This document shows positions 9,583-19,342 of a stretch of DNA of 64,000 bases, in pieces. The translations under genes were made by a program, and so were the position numbers. Source of the stretch: an uncultured Altererythrobacter sp. (GTDB lineage Bacteria; Pseudomonadota; Alphaproteobacteria; Sphingomonadales; Sphingomonadaceae); NCBI GenBank assembly GCA_913056125.1, contig CAJXNC010000001.1:1-64000 (forward strand), in the 5' to 3' direction. The notes beneath the pieces were generated by a model. The model saw only the letters and a list, made by a program, of their open reading frames with translations, did not search any database and was not told the DNA's origin. How positions within the stretch are numbered: position 1 is the stretch's first letter; each line of letters begins with the position of its first letter.

Positions 9583-10035
9583 ATGAGGGTCCTCTTCGTC
9601 TGTCTCGGCAATATCTGCCGCTCGCCGCTGGCCGAGGCGGCCTTCCGTCACGAAACCACGCTGGCCGGGCTGGAGGTGGATGTGGATTCCGCCGGGACTG
9701 GCGGCTGGCATGTCGGCAATCCGCCTGATGCCCGCGCGCAGGCGATGGCGCTTGCCAAGGGGATCGACATATCGGATCTGCGGGCGCGGCAGGTCTCGAC
9801 GGCTGATTTCGACGCGTTCAGCCATATCTTTGCCATGGATCACCAGAACATGCGCGATTTGCGCGCCATCGCTCCCTCGGGCGGCCGGGCGGAGCTGCAA
9901 TTGCTGCTCGACCTCGTGCCGGGGCGCGAGGGCGAGGCCGTGGCCGATCCCTATTATGGCGGGGAGGAAGGCTTCGCGCAGACCTGGGAGGATGTCAGCG
10001 CTGCAGCGCGCGTGCTTGCCCGTCGGCTCGCCTAG
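9583..10035 (+). CDS. Low-molecular-weight protein tyrosine phosphatase
   Basis: A cytoplasmic 150 aa phosphatase. The P-loop C(X)5R is CLGNICRS at 7-14 (nucleophile Cys7, Arg13), and the general acid is the DP pair at ~122-123 (VADPYYGG). Length is typical. It starts 23 nt after phoX and may share its transcript. The stop overlaps the convergent TSUP gene by 3 nt. No exopolysaccharide tyrosine kinase partner is nearby, so its target is unknown. Confidence 0.92.
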   Translation: MRVLFVCLGNICRSPLAEAAFRHETTLAGLEVDVDSAGTGGWHVGNPPDARAQAMALAKGIDISDLRARQVSTADFDAFSHIFAMDHQNMRDLRAIAPSGGRAELQLLLDLVPGREGEAVADPYYGGEEGFAQTWEDVSAAARVLARRLA

Positions 10036-10814
10036 CTGGAAATCATCTTCACGGCGGAGACCAGCAACATGGTCGCCAGCGCGTAACGCACCCAATTGTC
10101 ATTGATCTTGTCGGCTGCGAGCGAGCCGAGAATGATCCCCGGAATGGAGCCGAGTAGCAGGCTGGCCAGCAGCCAGAGGTCGACATTCCCCAGCCAGCTA
10201 TGGCCGATGGCGGCGACCAGCGTGAGCGGGACGGCATGGACGATGTCGGTGCCGACGATTTTCTTCGCATCGAGACGGATCGGATAGACCAGCGCCAGCA
10301 AGACCGCGACCAAGGCGCCCGCGCCGACCGAGGTCAGGGCGACGAGGACGCCGACGATCGCGCCCCCGGCCACGACACAAGCGAACTGGTGGCTGCGAAT
10401 GGACGGGCCGAGGCTTTCCTTGATCTGCAGCAGCGGCTGGTGAATGCGATGCTTGACCGCCATCAGGACGGCCACGACCAGCAGGGCGCCGCCGAGGATT
10501 TTCAGCAGCAGGTCGGATTCGAGCCGTCCGCCATGTGCTGCGCCCAGCCAGACCAGCGTGACGATTGCCGCCGGGATACTGCCCATGGCAAGGCGTTTCA
10601 CCAGCTGCCAGTCGGGCGATCCGAGCTTGTGATGGATCGCGCCGCCGACCGTCTTGGTGATCGCGGCGAACCACAGGTCTGTACCAATGGCCACTGCGGG
10701 ATTGAAACCGAACAGCAGGATCAGGATCGGTGCCATGAGCGATCCCCCGCCGACCCCGGTCAATCCGACCAGGAATCCGACGAAGGCCCCTGCCAGCGAA
10801 TAGCCGAGGTCCAT
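10032..10814 (-). CDS. TSUP (TauE/SafE) family membrane transporter
   Basis: A 260 aa inner-membrane protein with about eight hydrophobic segments and the family's glycine-rich N-terminal signature (GLTGVGGGSLMAPIL). TSUP proteins export or import sulfite, sulfonates and related anions. It is the last gene of the cysD-cysN/C-cysQ run, 14 nt after cysQ, so a role in moving sulfate or disposing of sulfite is a reasonable inference, but the family is broad. Confidence 0.88.
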   Translation of the reverse strand: MDLGYSLAGAFVGFLVGLTGVGGGSLMAPILILLFGFNPAVAIGTDLWFAAITKTVGGAIHHKLGSPDWQLVKRLAMGSIPAAIVTLVWLGAAHGGRLESDLLLKILGGALLVVAVLMAVKHRIHQPLLQIKESLGPSIRSHQFACVVAGGAIVGVLVALTSVGAGALVAVLLALVYPIRLDAKKIVGTDIVHAVPLTLVAAIGHSWLGNVDLWLLASLLLGSIPGIILGSLAADKINDNWVRYALATMLLVSAVKMISS

Positions 10815-10828
10815 TTCAGCCGCTCATG

Positions 10829-11596
10829 TCAGGCAGCGTCCGACAATTCGCGGACAGCTTCCAGCACCGTTTCGGCCAATTCGGGACGGCAAATCAGCAG
10901 GTCCGGCAAGTAGGTGTCCTGCCGGTTGTAGACCATCGGGCTGCCATCGATCCGGCTGCAATGCAGGCCATGTGCACGGGCAACCGCGACGGGAGCGCAG
11001 CTGTCCCATTCGAACTGGCCGCCCGAATGGAGGTAGATCTCGGCATTGCCGAGCACGATGGCCATGGCCTTCGCGCCCGCGCTGCCCATGCCAACCAGTT
11101 CGCCGCCGAGCTTTTCGGCAACGGCGACCGCTTCGGCTGCGGGCCGGGTCCGGCTGACCACGAGGCGCGGCCTTTCAGCCGCTGCAGGCAGGTCGATCGG
11201 TGCGTCGGTTCGCAGCACAATGCCTCCATCGAGGCCGGGCAGGGCAACCGCGCCGATCTCTGCCACGCCATCGATCGCGAGGCCGACATGCACGGCCCAG
11301 TCGCTGCGTTCCTCGCCATATTCGCGCGTACCGTCGACCGGATCGACGATCCACACACGCGACTTGTCGAGCCGCTCCATCGTGTCCTTGCTCTCTTCGG
11401 ACAGCAGCCCGTCATCCGGGCGCTGCTGCCTGAGGGCATGGACGAGGAACTGGTTCGCGGTCTGGTCGCCCGCCTTGCCCAGTGCCTTGCCTTCGAACAT
11501 GCCGCTCTGCCGCACTTCCAGCAGGATCTTACCGGCGCATTCGGCCAGGTGGGCAGCGAGTTCTGCGTCGGTCCTCGCATTTGTCCCCCCGGTCAT
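10829..11596 (-). CDS. cysQ: 3'(2'),5'-bisphosphate nucleotidase CysQ
   Basis: A 255 aa inositol-monophosphatase-fold enzyme that removes the 3'-phosphate of PAP, the by-product of PAPS reduction. Metal-site motifs are DPVDGT at ~85-90 and WDSCAP at ~197-202. I take the ATG at 11596, 4 nt past the cysN/C stop, over an upstream TTG at 11614. It sits directly downstream of the PAPS-making genes, which supports the role. Confidence 0.9.
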   Translation of the reverse strand: MTGGTNARTDAELAAHLAECAGKILLEVRQSGMFEGKALGKAGDQTANQFLVHALRQQRPDDGLLSEESKDTMERLDKSRVWIVDPVDGTREYGEERSDWAVHVGLAIDGVAEIGAVALPGLDGGIVLRTDAPIDLPAAAERPRLVVSRTRPAAEAVAVAEKLGGELVGMGSAGAKAMAIVLGNAEIYLHSGGQFEWDSCAPVAVARAHGLHCSRIDGSPMVYNRQDTYLPDLLICRPELAETVLEAVRELSDAA

Positions 11597-11600
11597 GGTC

Positions 11601-13526
11601 TCAGGAATCGCCAAGCAGCCGATCGATGATCAGATCAGCCGCCTCTTCCGGAGTGACAGCGGTCGTATCGATGCGGATTTCGGGTTCCTCCGGTTCTTCA
11701 TAGGGACTGTCGATCCCGGTGAAGTTCTTGAGAGTACCTTCGCGAGCCTTCTTGTACAGGCCCTTCACGTCGCGCGCCTCGGCCACTTCGAGAGGCGTAT
11801 CGATGTGGACTTCGACGAATTCGCCATCGGGCAGCATGTCGCGCACCATCTGCCGCTCGGCGCGGAACGGGCTGATGAAGGCGGTGATCACGATCAGGCC
11901 GGCATCCGCCATCAGTTTGGCCACTTCGCCAACACGGCGGATATTCTCGATCCGGTCCGTCTCGGTGAAGCCGAGATCCTTGTTGAGGCCGTGGCGGACA
12001 TTGTCGCCATCGAGAAGGAAGGTGTGCCGGTTCATCCGGTGCAGCTTCTTCTCGACCAGGTTCGCGATGGTCGACTTGCCCGATCCGGATAGCCCGGTGA
12101 ACCATAGCACGGCGGGCTTCTGGTTCTTCATCGCGGCATGCTGTTCGCGGGAGATGTCGACCGATTGCCAGTGCACGTTCTGGGCGCGGCGCAGGCTGAA
12201 ATTGATCGTGCCCGCGGCGACAGTGGCATTGCTGATCTTGTCGATCAGGATGAAGCTGCCGAGTGCGCGGCTGGTCTCGTAGGATTCGAAGGTGATTGGC
12301 TTGTCGGTCGTAACTTCCGCCACGCCGATGCCGTTGAGCGACAGCGTCTTCGCCGCGAGATGATCGAGCGAGTTGATGTCGATCTCGTATTTGGGCTGCT
12401 GCAGCGTGGCGCTGACAGTCTGCGTTGCCAGCTTCATCCAGTAGCCACGTCCGGGGATCAGGTCCTCGTCGCTCATCCACACGATATTGGCTTCGAACTG
12501 GTCGGCGCTTTCGGGCGGATCGTCGGCAGCGGAAATCACACTGCCGCGGCTGACATCGACCTCGTCTGCAAGGCAGATGGTCACGGCTTCGCCGGCTACG
12601 GCCTCGTCCAGTTCGCCATCCATTGTGACGATCGACTTGACCGTGCTGGTCTTGCCCGAGGGTACGATGCGGACTGCGTCGCCCGGGCTGACGCTGCCCG
12701 ATGTGATCAGGCCCGAAAAACCGCGAAAGTCGAGGTTGGGGCGGTTCACCCATTGCACCGGCATGCGGAAGCTGCGCGCCTGCGCGGCAGTGTTCGAAAC
12801 CTCGACCGTTTCGAGATGGTCGATCAGGCTCGGGCCCTTGTACCACTTCGTCTTGTCCGAAGGGGCATTGGTGATGTTGTCGCCCTTGAAGCCCGAAATC
12901 GGGATCGGCGTGAACTCCGTGATGCCAATCTCGTTCGCAAAGCTGCGATAGTCGGCCACGATGTGCTCGAAGGTGGACTGGTCGTAATCGACGAGGTCCA
13001 TCTTGTTTACCGCCAGCACGATGTGACGGATGCCCACGAGATGGGCGAGGAAGCTGTGGCGCTTGGTCTGCGTCAGAACGCCCTTGCGTGCATCCACGAG
13101 GATCACGGCCAGGTCAGCGGTCGAGGCGCCTGTGACCATGTTGCGCGTATATTGCTCGTGCCCCGGCGTATCGGCGACGATGAACTTGCGCTTCTCGGTC
13201 GTGAAGAAGCGATAGGCGACATCGATGGTGATGCCCTGTTCGCGTTCGGCGGCAAGGCCGTCCACCAGCAGGGCGAAATCGATTTCCTGCCCCTGTGTGC
13301 CGACGCGCTTGGAATCTTCTTCCAGCGCCTTCAGCTGGTCCTCGAAGATCATCTTGGAATCGTAGAGCAGCCGGCCGATGAGGGTCGACTTGCCATCGTC
13401 CACGCTGCCGCAGGTGATGAAGCGCAGCAGCGTCTTGCTCTGGTGGCTTTCCAGATAGGCCTCGATATCCTCGGAAATGAGGGCGTCGGTCTGGTAGACG
13501 GGATCGGTTGCTGGAGCGTCGGCCAT
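11601..13526 (-). CDS. cysNC: Bifunctional sulfate adenylyltransferase subunit 1 / APS kinase
   Basis: A 641 aa fusion. The N-terminal two thirds is the GTPase subunit of ATP sulfurylase: P-loop GSVDDGKS (~40-47), ADTPGHEQY (~118-125), NKMD (~174-177), then two beta-barrel domains. The C-terminal third is APS kinase with its own P-loop GLSGSGKST (~478-486), giving PAPS. CysN-CysC fusion is common in alphaproteobacteria. Its ATG overlaps the cysD stop (ATGA), indicating tight coupling to its partner subunit. Confidence 0.96.
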   Translation of the reverse strand: MADAPATDPVYQTDALISEDIEAYLESHQSKTLLRFITCGSVDDGKSTLIGRLLYDSKMIFEDQLKALEEDSKRVGTQGQEIDFALLVDGLAAEREQGITIDVAYRFFTTEKRKFIVADTPGHEQYTRNMVTGASTADLAVILVDARKGVLTQTKRHSFLAHLVGIRHIVLAVNKMDLVDYDQSTFEHIVADYRSFANEIGITEFTPIPISGFKGDNITNAPSDKTKWYKGPSLIDHLETVEVSNTAAQARSFRMPVQWVNRPNLDFRGFSGLITSGSVSPGDAVRIVPSGKTSTVKSIVTMDGELDEAVAGEAVTICLADEVDVSRGSVISAADDPPESADQFEANIVWMSDEDLIPGRGYWMKLATQTVSATLQQPKYEIDINSLDHLAAKTLSLNGIGVAEVTTDKPITFESYETSRALGSFILIDKISNATVAAGTINFSLRRAQNVHWQSVDISREQHAAMKNQKPAVLWFTGLSGSGKSTIANLVEKKLHRMNRHTFLLDGDNVRHGLNKDLGFTETDRIENIRRVGEVAKLMADAGLIVITAFISPFRAERQMVRDMLPDGEFVEVHIDTPLEVAEARDVKGLYKKAREGTLKNFTGIDSPYEEPEEPEIRIDTTAVTPEEAADLIIDRLLGDS

Positions 13527-14437
13527 CAGAAATAGCCCTCCTGCTTCTTCTTCTCCATCGAGGCGTCACCGCTATCCTTGTCGATCACGCGTCCATCGCG
13601 TTCACTGGTTGTGGTGAGCAGCATTTCCTGGACCACATCCGCCAGCGTCGCGGCCTCGCTTTCGACCGCACCGGTCAACGGGAAGCAGCCGAGCGTGCGG
13701 AAGCGCACCGAACGATTTGTGATCTCCGGTACTTTGCCCAGAACCTTTTCGAGGCGTTCGATGTCGTCCGCCATGAACAGCCCGCCCTCATATTCGTAAG
13801 TCGGCCTTTCAGCGGCGAAATAGAGCGGCACGATCTCGATATTCTCCGCCATGATGTACTGCCAGATATCGAGCTCGGTCCAGTTGGAGAGCGGAAAGAC
13901 GCGGATGCTTTCGCCCTTCGCCTTGCGCGTGTTGTAGAGGTTCCAGAGCTCGGGACGCTGGTTCTTCGGATCCCAGCCGTGGCTGGCCGTGCGGAAGGAG
14001 AAAATGCGCTCCTTGGCGCGGCTCTTCTCTTCGTCGCGGCGAGCACCACCGAAGGCTGCATCGAAGCCATATTTGTCGAGCGCCTGCTTCAGCCCCTCGG
14101 TCTTCCACATGTCTGTGTGGAGCGGGCCGTGGTCGAAAGGATTGATCCCGCGCTCCTTGGCTTCCGGATTCTGATAGACGATCAGATCCATCCCGGCATC
14201 CTGCGCTGCCTTTTCGCGCAGCGCATACATGTCCTTGAATTTCCATGTCGTATCGACATGCATCAGCGGAAATGGCGGCGGCGATGGAAAGAAGGCCTTC
14301 TTGGCAAGGTGCAGCATGACGGCGCTGTCCTTGCCCACGGAATACAGCATGACCGGCTTGTTCGCCTCGGCGGCGACTTCGCGCATGATGTGGATGCTCT
14401 CGGCTTCGAGCCGCTGGAGGTGCGTAAGGCGTTTCAT
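13526..14437 (-). CDS. cysD: Sulfate adenylyltransferase subunit 2 (CysD)
   Basis: A 303 aa ATP-pyrophosphatase subunit of ATP sulfurylase, making adenylylsulfate from ATP and sulfate. The PP-loop is SVGKDS at ~33-38; [12 protein letters not shown] and [15 protein letters not shown] are CysD landmarks. The start [11 protein letters not shown] at 14437 fits family N-termini; an upstream in-frame candidate would add 13 unlike residues. First gene of cysD-cysN/C-cysQ-TSUP; 72 nt separate it from the preceding hydrolase gene. Confidence 0.96.
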   Translation of the reverse strand: MKRLTHLQRLEAESIHIMREVAAEANKPVMLYSVGKDSAVMLHLAKKAFFPSPPPFPLMHVDTTWKFKDMYALREKAAQDAGMDLIVYQNPEAKERGINPFDHGPLHTDMWKTEGLKQALDKYGFDAAFGGARRDEEKSRAKERIFSFRTASHGWDPKNQRPELWNLYNTRKAKGESIRVFPLSNWTELDIWQYIMAENIEIVPLYFAAERPTYEYEGGLFMADDIERLEKVLGKVPEITNRSVRFRTLGCFPLTGAVESEAATLADVVQEMLLTTTSERDGRVIDKDSGDASMEKKKQEGYF

Positions 14438-14509
14438 TGCATGAAGCGCAATGGCGAGGCTGAATCCGCATCGCAAGGGTTTGCTGTTGCGAGAATTTCT
14501 TTCATGCCC

Positions 14510-15568
14510 TCAATGAGGCAGCGCAATAGGAGTCCAAATCTCTCCTGCGGGTAGCGGTGCAAAGATCGATTCGAGCATCTCATCGGTCACGTCAATTGGC
14601 GCGGCCGGCTGCCATTTTGCGCTATTGTCCTTGTCCACCAGAACCGCGCGCACTCCGTCGAGGAAGTCGTGCCGCGCGATCATGCGCACGGCAAGGCGGT
14701 ACTCCAGCTCCATTTCCGTTTCAAAGTCGGTCATGCCGGAACCGAGCGCCAGCAGGCGCAGCGCCACCTTGGCAGTGGTGGGGCATTTGCTGGCTACGGC
14801 TTTCAGTTCCTTGCCCGCCCAGTCGCTGTCGTCTCCTGCCAGCGCGGCAAGGATTTCTTCCAGCGTTGTGCACGCAAACAGCCGATCGATGCGCCCGGCA
14901 TTGCCGGCAAGGCGTGCGGCTGGAGGATTGCTGGCCAGGTCACGCAGGATCTCGTCTGCCGCGGCGGGTTCCTGGGCAATCAGTTCGCGCGCCTCGTCCA
15001 GGTCCTCCGAATCGCAATAATGCGTGGCGATCCCGGCCCAGAGGCATTCTGCTCCGTCGAGCCGTGCGCCGGTGAGCGCGAGGAACTTGCCGACCTGTCC
15101 CGGAAGCCGCGGCAGGTACCAGCCCGCTCCGACATCGGGAAACAGGCCAATGGCGCCTTCGGGCATGGCGAAGAGGGTGTTCTCGGTGGCGACACGAAAG
15201 GTTGCGGGCAGTGAAATCCCCACGCCGCCGCCCATGGTCACCCCGTCCATCAGGGTGATGACGGGCTTGGGATAGGTGAAGAGCAGGTGGTTGAGGCGGT
15301 ATTCGGCCATGAAGAAGGCGCGCCCTGCCACGCCGCCATCCTCGAGCACGGACTGGCGCACCATGGCGACATCGCCGCCGGCGCAGAAGCCGCGTGTCTT
15401 GGGCGAATGGTCGATTATGACCGCCTCGACGCTGGAATCGTCATGCCATTCCAGCAGCGCGGCCGACATCGCCTCACACATATCGGTGGTCAGCGAATTG
15501 AGCGCGCGCGCACGATTGAGCGACAGGCGGCCTACTCCGCCGTCCCGGCTTACCAGTACATCACTCAT
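14510..15568 (-). CDS. 3-hydroxyisobutyryl-CoA hydrolase (enoyl-CoA hydratase family)
   Basis: A 352 aa crotonase-fold protein whose length and sequence (SPKTRGFCAGGDV, GGGVGISLPATFRVATENTLFAMPE) fit 3-hydroxyisobutyryl-CoA hydrolase rather than the ~260 aa hydratases. It frees 3-hydroxyisobutyrate in valine breakdown. Its ATG overlaps the stop of the upstream acyl-CoA dehydrogenase by 4 nt, and the pair makes successive-pathway sense. Confidence 0.88.
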   Translation of the reverse strand: MSDVLVSRDGGVGRLSLNRARALNSLTTDMCEAMSAALLEWHDDSSVEAVIIDHSPKTRGFCAGGDVAMVRQSVLEDGGVAGRAFFMAEYRLNHLLFTYPKPVITLMDGVTMGGGVGISLPATFRVATENTLFAMPEGAIGLFPDVGAGWYLPRLPGQVGKFLALTGARLDGAECLWAGIATHYCDSEDLDEARELIAQEPAAADEILRDLASNPPAARLAGNAGRIDRLFACTTLEEILAALAGDDSDWAGKELKAVASKCPTTAKVALRLLALGSGMTDFETEMELEYRLAVRMIARHDFLDGVRAVLVDKDNSAKWQPAAPIDVTDEMLESIFAPLPAGEIWTPIALPH

Positions 15569-16710
15569 TCCTTCAGCAGGTCCCGCCCAACAATCAGCCG
15601 CATGATCTGGTTCGTTCCTTCGAGAATCGAATGGACGCGCAAATCGCGCCAGAACCGTTCAACCGGATAATCCATCAGATATCCATAGCCACCATGCAAT
15701 TGCAGCGCGCGGTCGGCCACCGCGCTGCCCGTATCGCTGGCGAGCCGCTTGGCCATGGCGGCAAATCGCGTCCTGTCGGGTGCTCCATCCGTGACCTTGG
15801 CGGCGGCGAGGTAAAGCAGTGCCCGCGCGGCCTCGAGCTCCGTCGCCATGTCGGCCAGCATGAACTGCGTGTTCTGGAAATCGGCAATGGGTTTGCCGAA
15901 CTGCTTGCGTTCCTTCGTGTAGGCGATTGCCTCGTCGAGGCAGCGCTGCGCTCCGCCCAGCGAGCAGGCGCCAATATTGAGCCTGCCGCCATCGAGCCCG
16001 GCCATGGCGATGGCGAAGCCCTGGCCTTCCGCGCCGACCATGTTTGCTACCGGCACCTTCACATTGTCGAAATTGACAGTGGCGGTGGGTTGGGCATGCC
16101 AACCCGTCTTGCGTTCGGGTGTGCCGAAACTGACGCCCTCCATGTCCTTTTCGATCAGCAGGCAGGAAATCCCCTTGGGGCCTTCGCCGCCAGTGCGCAG
16201 CATGGTGAAATAGAGATCGTTGACGCCCGCGCCCGAGATGAACTGCTTGGAGCCATTGACCACGAAATGATCGCCCTCGCGCACGGCGATGCTGCGCAAT
16301 GCGGCAGCGTCCGAGCCGCTGGAAGGTTCGGTCAGGCAATATGAGGCGAGCAGGTCCATGCCGGTCATGCGCGGCAGGTAGCGCGCCTTGAGTTCGTCAG
16401 CCCCGTATGTGTCGAGCATCCAGCCCGCCATGTTGTGGATCGAGATGAAAGCGCTGGTCGCCGGGCAGCCATAAGCCATGGCCTCCATCACCAGCGCGCT
16501 TTCAATCCGACCGAGGCCGATCCCGCCCGATTCCTCGCTGACATAGATCGCCCCGAAGCCCAGCTCTGCGGCCTTGCGGATCACCTCGATCGGGAAGACA
16601 TGGTCTGCATCCCACTGTGCAGCATGGGGCGTGATATTGTCGGCCGTGAAGCGTTGCGCCATTTCCTGGATGGCAAGCTGGTCCTCGCTGAGCTGGAACT
16701 GCCCGGTCAT
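15565..16710 (-). CDS. Acyl-CoA dehydrogenase, likely isobutyryl-CoA dehydrogenase
   Basis: A 381 aa FAD-dependent acyl-CoA dehydrogenase. It has the signature CLTEPSSGSDAA and the C-terminal LHGGYGYLMDYPVERFWRDLRVHSILEGTNQIMR region, the latter carrying residues that close the active site. The coupling to 3-hydroxyisobutyryl-CoA hydrolase points to isobutyryl-CoA as substrate (valine degradation), by inference from context. Confidence 0.9.
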   Translation of the reverse strand: MTGQFQLSEDQLAIQEMAQRFTADNITPHAAQWDADHVFPIEVIRKAAELGFGAIYVSEESGGIGLGRIESALVMEAMAYGCPATSAFISIHNMAGWMLDTYGADELKARYLPRMTGMDLLASYCLTEPSSGSDAAALRSIAVREGDHFVVNGSKQFISGAGVNDLYFTMLRTGGEGPKGISCLLIEKDMEGVSFGTPERKTGWHAQPTATVNFDNVKVPVANMVGAEGQGFAIAMAGLDGGRLNIGACSLGGAQRCLDEAIAYTKERKQFGKPIADFQNTQFMLADMATELEAARALLYLAAAKVTDGAPDRTRFAAMAKRLASDTGSAVADRALQLHGGYGYLMDYPVERFWRDLRVHSILEGTNQIMRLIVGRDLLKE

Positions 16711-16753
16711 GTCATTCTCCCGCCGCCATTCTTGTCAGCAGGCGGGGGCGCTA

Positions 16754-17122
16754 TCAACCGGTTTCGCCAGCAACGTCTTCGGCATATCCACCGTCGAGAT
16801 CGACAGGAGAGGGATCGAAGCCGGAGGCATCGTCCATCGGCGCGGGATCGTAGCCCGAGGGATCGAAGGGCCCGTCATCGAATTCCTCTTCGGGCTCGAA
16901 GCCTTCGGCGAATTCGTCGCTTTCGCTCGATTCTGCAGCCTCGCGATCACTCGTCATTTGCGGCGCTACGGTCTGCGCGGGGCGGCTTTGTTCGGCCGCT
17001 GCGCGCGCGTCGTCCTCGGCGAAGGGGTTGGGCTGGTTGCGTCCGTCGAGACGGTCGTCGCATCCGCCCAGCATGAGAATCAGCGCGATTGGTGCCGCGC
17101 GAAGAATATCGGCCTTGCTCAT
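16754..17122 (-). CDS. Small acidic lipoprotein, unknown function
   Basis: A 122 aa protein with a hydrophobic N-terminus and a lipobox-like LGGC near residue 21, then a very acidic, low-complexity tail with repeated FDPS/YDPA motifs (FDPSGYDPAPMDD, FDPSPVDLD). I do not recognise the family. Its ATG overlaps the stop of the RidA gene upstream (ATGA). A compositionally similar acidic protein with DFDPSPFEE occurs at 59120-59656. Confidence 0.65.
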   Translation of the reverse strand: MSKADILRAAPIALILMLGGCDDRLDGRNQPNPFAEDDARAAAEQSRPAQTVAPQMTSDREAAESSESDEFAEGFEPEEEFDDGPFDPSGYDPAPMDDASGFDPSPVDLDGGYAEDVAGETG

Positions 17123-17520
17123 TGTCCTGCTCCGATGATGGCCTCGGCCTCGATTTCCACGCTGAACGGACCTGCCAGCGCGGCCACGGCGACGAGCGTT
17201 CCGGTGGGGCGCGCATGGCCCACGGCGGCGGTGAAGGCGGCGGTCACCACTTCTGCATCATTGATGTCGGTCACGAACATGCGCACGCGCACAACATCGG
17301 CCGAGGTGCCGCCCAATTGCTGGATGTAGTCAAGGATCTGCTCGAAACAGCGCTCGGCCTGGCGTCCGGCATCGGGAGCGATGCTGCCATCTTCCTCCAC
17401 GCCGATATTGCCCGAAACTATGATCCGGTCGCCCACACGAATGGCACGGGTGAACTTTGCCTGTTCCTCGAAAGGCGAAAGCGGCGGGATCCTTTGCCTG
17501 CCGTCATTGGGTTCAGCCAC
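17119..17520 (-). CDS. RidA-family protein
   Basis: A 133 aa member of the RidA/YjgF fold, whose archetype deaminates reactive enamine/imine intermediates. Visible are RIIVSGNIGVEEDG, the helix DVVRVRMFVTDIND (the Arg aligns with the catalytic Arg of active RidA) and a C-terminal VEIEAEAIIG strand. Translation starts at GTG 17520, inside the last codons of the I78 gene (8 nt overlap). A second RidA-like protein, a lipoprotein, is at 51750. Confidence 0.88.
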   Translation of the reverse strand: MAEPNDGRQRIPPLSPFEEQAKFTRAIRVGDRIIVSGNIGVEEDGSIAPDAGRQAERCFEQILDYIQQLGGTSADVVRVRMFVTDINDAEVVTAAFTAAVGHARPTGTLVAVAALAGPFSVEIEAEAIIGAGQ

Positions 17521-17809
17521 AGGAAATCCTCTCGATTAACATGTCGTCGTCATAGGAAACGGTCAGCCGGTCGGCCCGAAAATCCATGGTTACTGCGGTT
17601 CGCGGCGGGACCCAGCGCAAGGTGGCGGCACCGGTAAGCTGCAGCAGGCGTTCGCCGACTTGCTGTGTCGCCCGCTCGCCGATCACCGACTGGACATTGC
17701 TGGCATCGCATTCCGCCAGCGGCAGGCCGGGTGACGAAATGCCGTCGTCCCGCGACGCGCAAGCCACCAGCGCAAGCGGAAAAGCAATGTAAATCAGAGA
17801 CTTAGACAT
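17513..17809 (-). CDS. I78-family peptidase inhibitor-like lipoprotein
   Basis: A 98 aa exported protein: signal with lipobox LVAC (~16-19), then an I78 inhibitor domain (CDASNVQSVIGERAT ... LRWVPPRTAVTMDFRADRLTVSYD ... IERISC). Family members include the Aspergillus elastase inhibitor AFUEI. The start at 17809 was chosen because it opens the signal peptide; the longer upstream frame has no such signal. First gene of a minus-strand run I78-RidA-acidic lipoprotein. Confidence 0.8.
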   Translation of the reverse strand: MSKSLIYIAFPLALVACASRDDGISSPGLPLAECDASNVQSVIGERATQQVGERLLQLTGAATLRWVPPRTAVTMDFRADRLTVSYDDDMLIERISCG

Positions 17810-17890
17810 GTGCGGTTTCCCTCCCTGCGAGCAGCATCCTAGCGCCTTCGCAGCGGCTAAGCTAGGAGGCTCGCAAGAGAGGAGCATTAC

Positions 17891-18352
17891 ATGGCAGGCC
17901 TGTGGTTCGATCAATTCCATGTCGGGCAAGTTTTCGACCATCCGTTGCGGCGGACGGTGACCGAGACCGACAATCTCCTGATGAGTACGTTGACGCACAA
18001 TCCCGCTCCGCTGCACCTCGATGCCGAGTACATGAAAGGGAGCGAATATGGCCGCATCCTGGTCAATTCCTGTTTCACACTAGGGTTAATGGTCGGGATC
18101 AGCGTCAACGACACCACGCAGGGCACCGCCATCGCCAATCTCGGCTGGGACGAGGTGCGCTTTCCCGCGCCGATCTTCGTTGGCGACACGCTGCGGATAG
18201 AGACCGAAGTGCTCGAACTGCGCGAAAGCCGCTCGCGCCCCGGTCAGGGTATCGTAACTTTTGCCCATCGCGCCTATAATCAGGATGATGTGCTGGTGGC
18301 GCATTGCAAGCGCGCCAGCTTGCAGAAGTTGCGCCCTGCCCATAATGGGTAG
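17891..18352 (+). CDS. MaoC-family (R)-hydratase
   Basis: A 153 aa single hot-dog-fold MaoC-like dehydratase, cytoplasmic, expected to hydrate an enoyl-CoA or mesaconyl-CoA-type substrate. The hydratase motif is recognisable as TETDNLLMSTLTHNPAPLHLD (Asp and His of the catalytic dyad), followed by YGRILVNSCFTLGL. AAGAGAGGAG at 17875-17884 is a good ribosome site. It lies upstream of a TauD/TfdA dioxygenase and may be cotranscribed. Confidence 0.88.
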   Translation: MAGLWFDQFHVGQVFDHPLRRTVTETDNLLMSTLTHNPAPLHLDAEYMKGSEYGRILVNSCFTLGLMVGISVNDTTQGTAIANLGWDEVRFPAPIFVGDTLRIETEVLELRESRSRPGQGIVTFAHRAYNQDDVLVAHCKRASLQKLRPAHNG

Positions 18353-18385
18353 CAAGCTAATTAAATACGTGATTCGGAGAGCATA

Positions 18386-19336
18386 ATGCCGCTGAAAGCT
18401 GAACCCATCCTGCCGCGCTTCGGTGCCGAGTGTTCGGGACTGGACCTGACCCGTCCGCTGAGCGCTGAAGAGGTGAAGCAGGTTACCGATGCGATGGACA
18501 AGTGGGGCGTCACCGTGTGGCGCAACACGGGCATGAGCGATGCCGACCATGTCGAGTTCAGCCGCAATTTCGGCTATCTCGAAAAGGTCATGCGGCGTGA
18601 GGGCGTGAAGTACCGCCTGCCGTTCCCGCAGCTGTTCGATGCCTCCAACCTCAATGTCGAGGGTGAGATCACCAAGGATCCCGGCGCCATCCAGTATCGC
18701 AAGGGCGACCGGCTGTGGCACACGGACAGCGCCTTCCTCGAAAAGCGCACCTCCTATTCGATCCTGCTGGCGCACCAGGTGCCGAGCAAGGGCGGCAATA
18801 CCGGCTTTGCCGATACGCGTAGCGCCTATGACGACCTGCCGCAGGACATGAAGGATTTCCTGGAGGACAAGATCGGCGTGAATTCGCTGTGGTGGAGCCG
18901 CAAGATGGCTGGCGCCGACATTCCCGAGGAAGAGATCGACGCCCGCTTCAAGGCCCGCCATCCGCTGGTCCATGTGCACCGCGGCTCGGGCCGCAAGGCG
19001 CTGTTCATTGCCGCTCACACGATGGACATCGAAGGCATGGACAAGGCGGAAGGCCGCAAGCTGATCAAGGAACTGATCGAGCATTGCACCCAGCCGCAAT
19101 ACACGTTCGAGGTCAGCTGGAATGTCGGCGACATGGTCATCTGGGACAACCTCTGCACCATGCACCATGGCTGCGAGTTCGATTACGAGAACGAAAAGCG
19201 CGACATGCGCCGCACCACCGTGCGCGAGGGAACCGAACCGCACACGATGGATATGGGGGACGATCCCTATGGCGACCTGTTCTCCAAGTCGCCCAAGCTG
19301 GTCGATATCAACGCGGCACGGGTTGCAGGGCGCTAG
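18386..19336 (+). CDS. TauD/TfdA-family 2-oxoglutarate dioxygenase
   Basis: A 316 aa Fe(II)/2-oxoglutarate-dependent oxygenase. The metal triad is visible as WHTDSAF (His and Asp) and TMHHG (distal His), with RRTTVRE as the 2-oxoglutarate-binding Arg region. Length fits TfdA/TauD members. The substrate is unknown; taurine, alkylsulfates and aryloxyacetates are family options. It starts 33 nt after the MaoC gene. Confidence 0.9.
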   Translation: MPLKAEPILPRFGAECSGLDLTRPLSAEEVKQVTDAMDKWGVTVWRNTGMSDADHVEFSRNFGYLEKVMRREGVKYRLPFPQLFDASNLNVEGEITKDPGAIQYRKGDRLWHTDSAFLEKRTSYSILLAHQVPSKGGNTGFADTRSAYDDLPQDMKDFLEDKIGVNSLWWSRKMAGADIPEEEIDARFKARHPLVHVHRGSGRKALFIAAHTMDIEGMDKAEGRKLIKELIEHCTQPQYTFEVSWNVGDMVIWDNLCTMHHGCEFDYENEKRDMRRTTVREGTEPHTMDMGDDPYGDLFSKSPKLVDINAARVAGR

Positions 19337-19342
19337 GCTCGA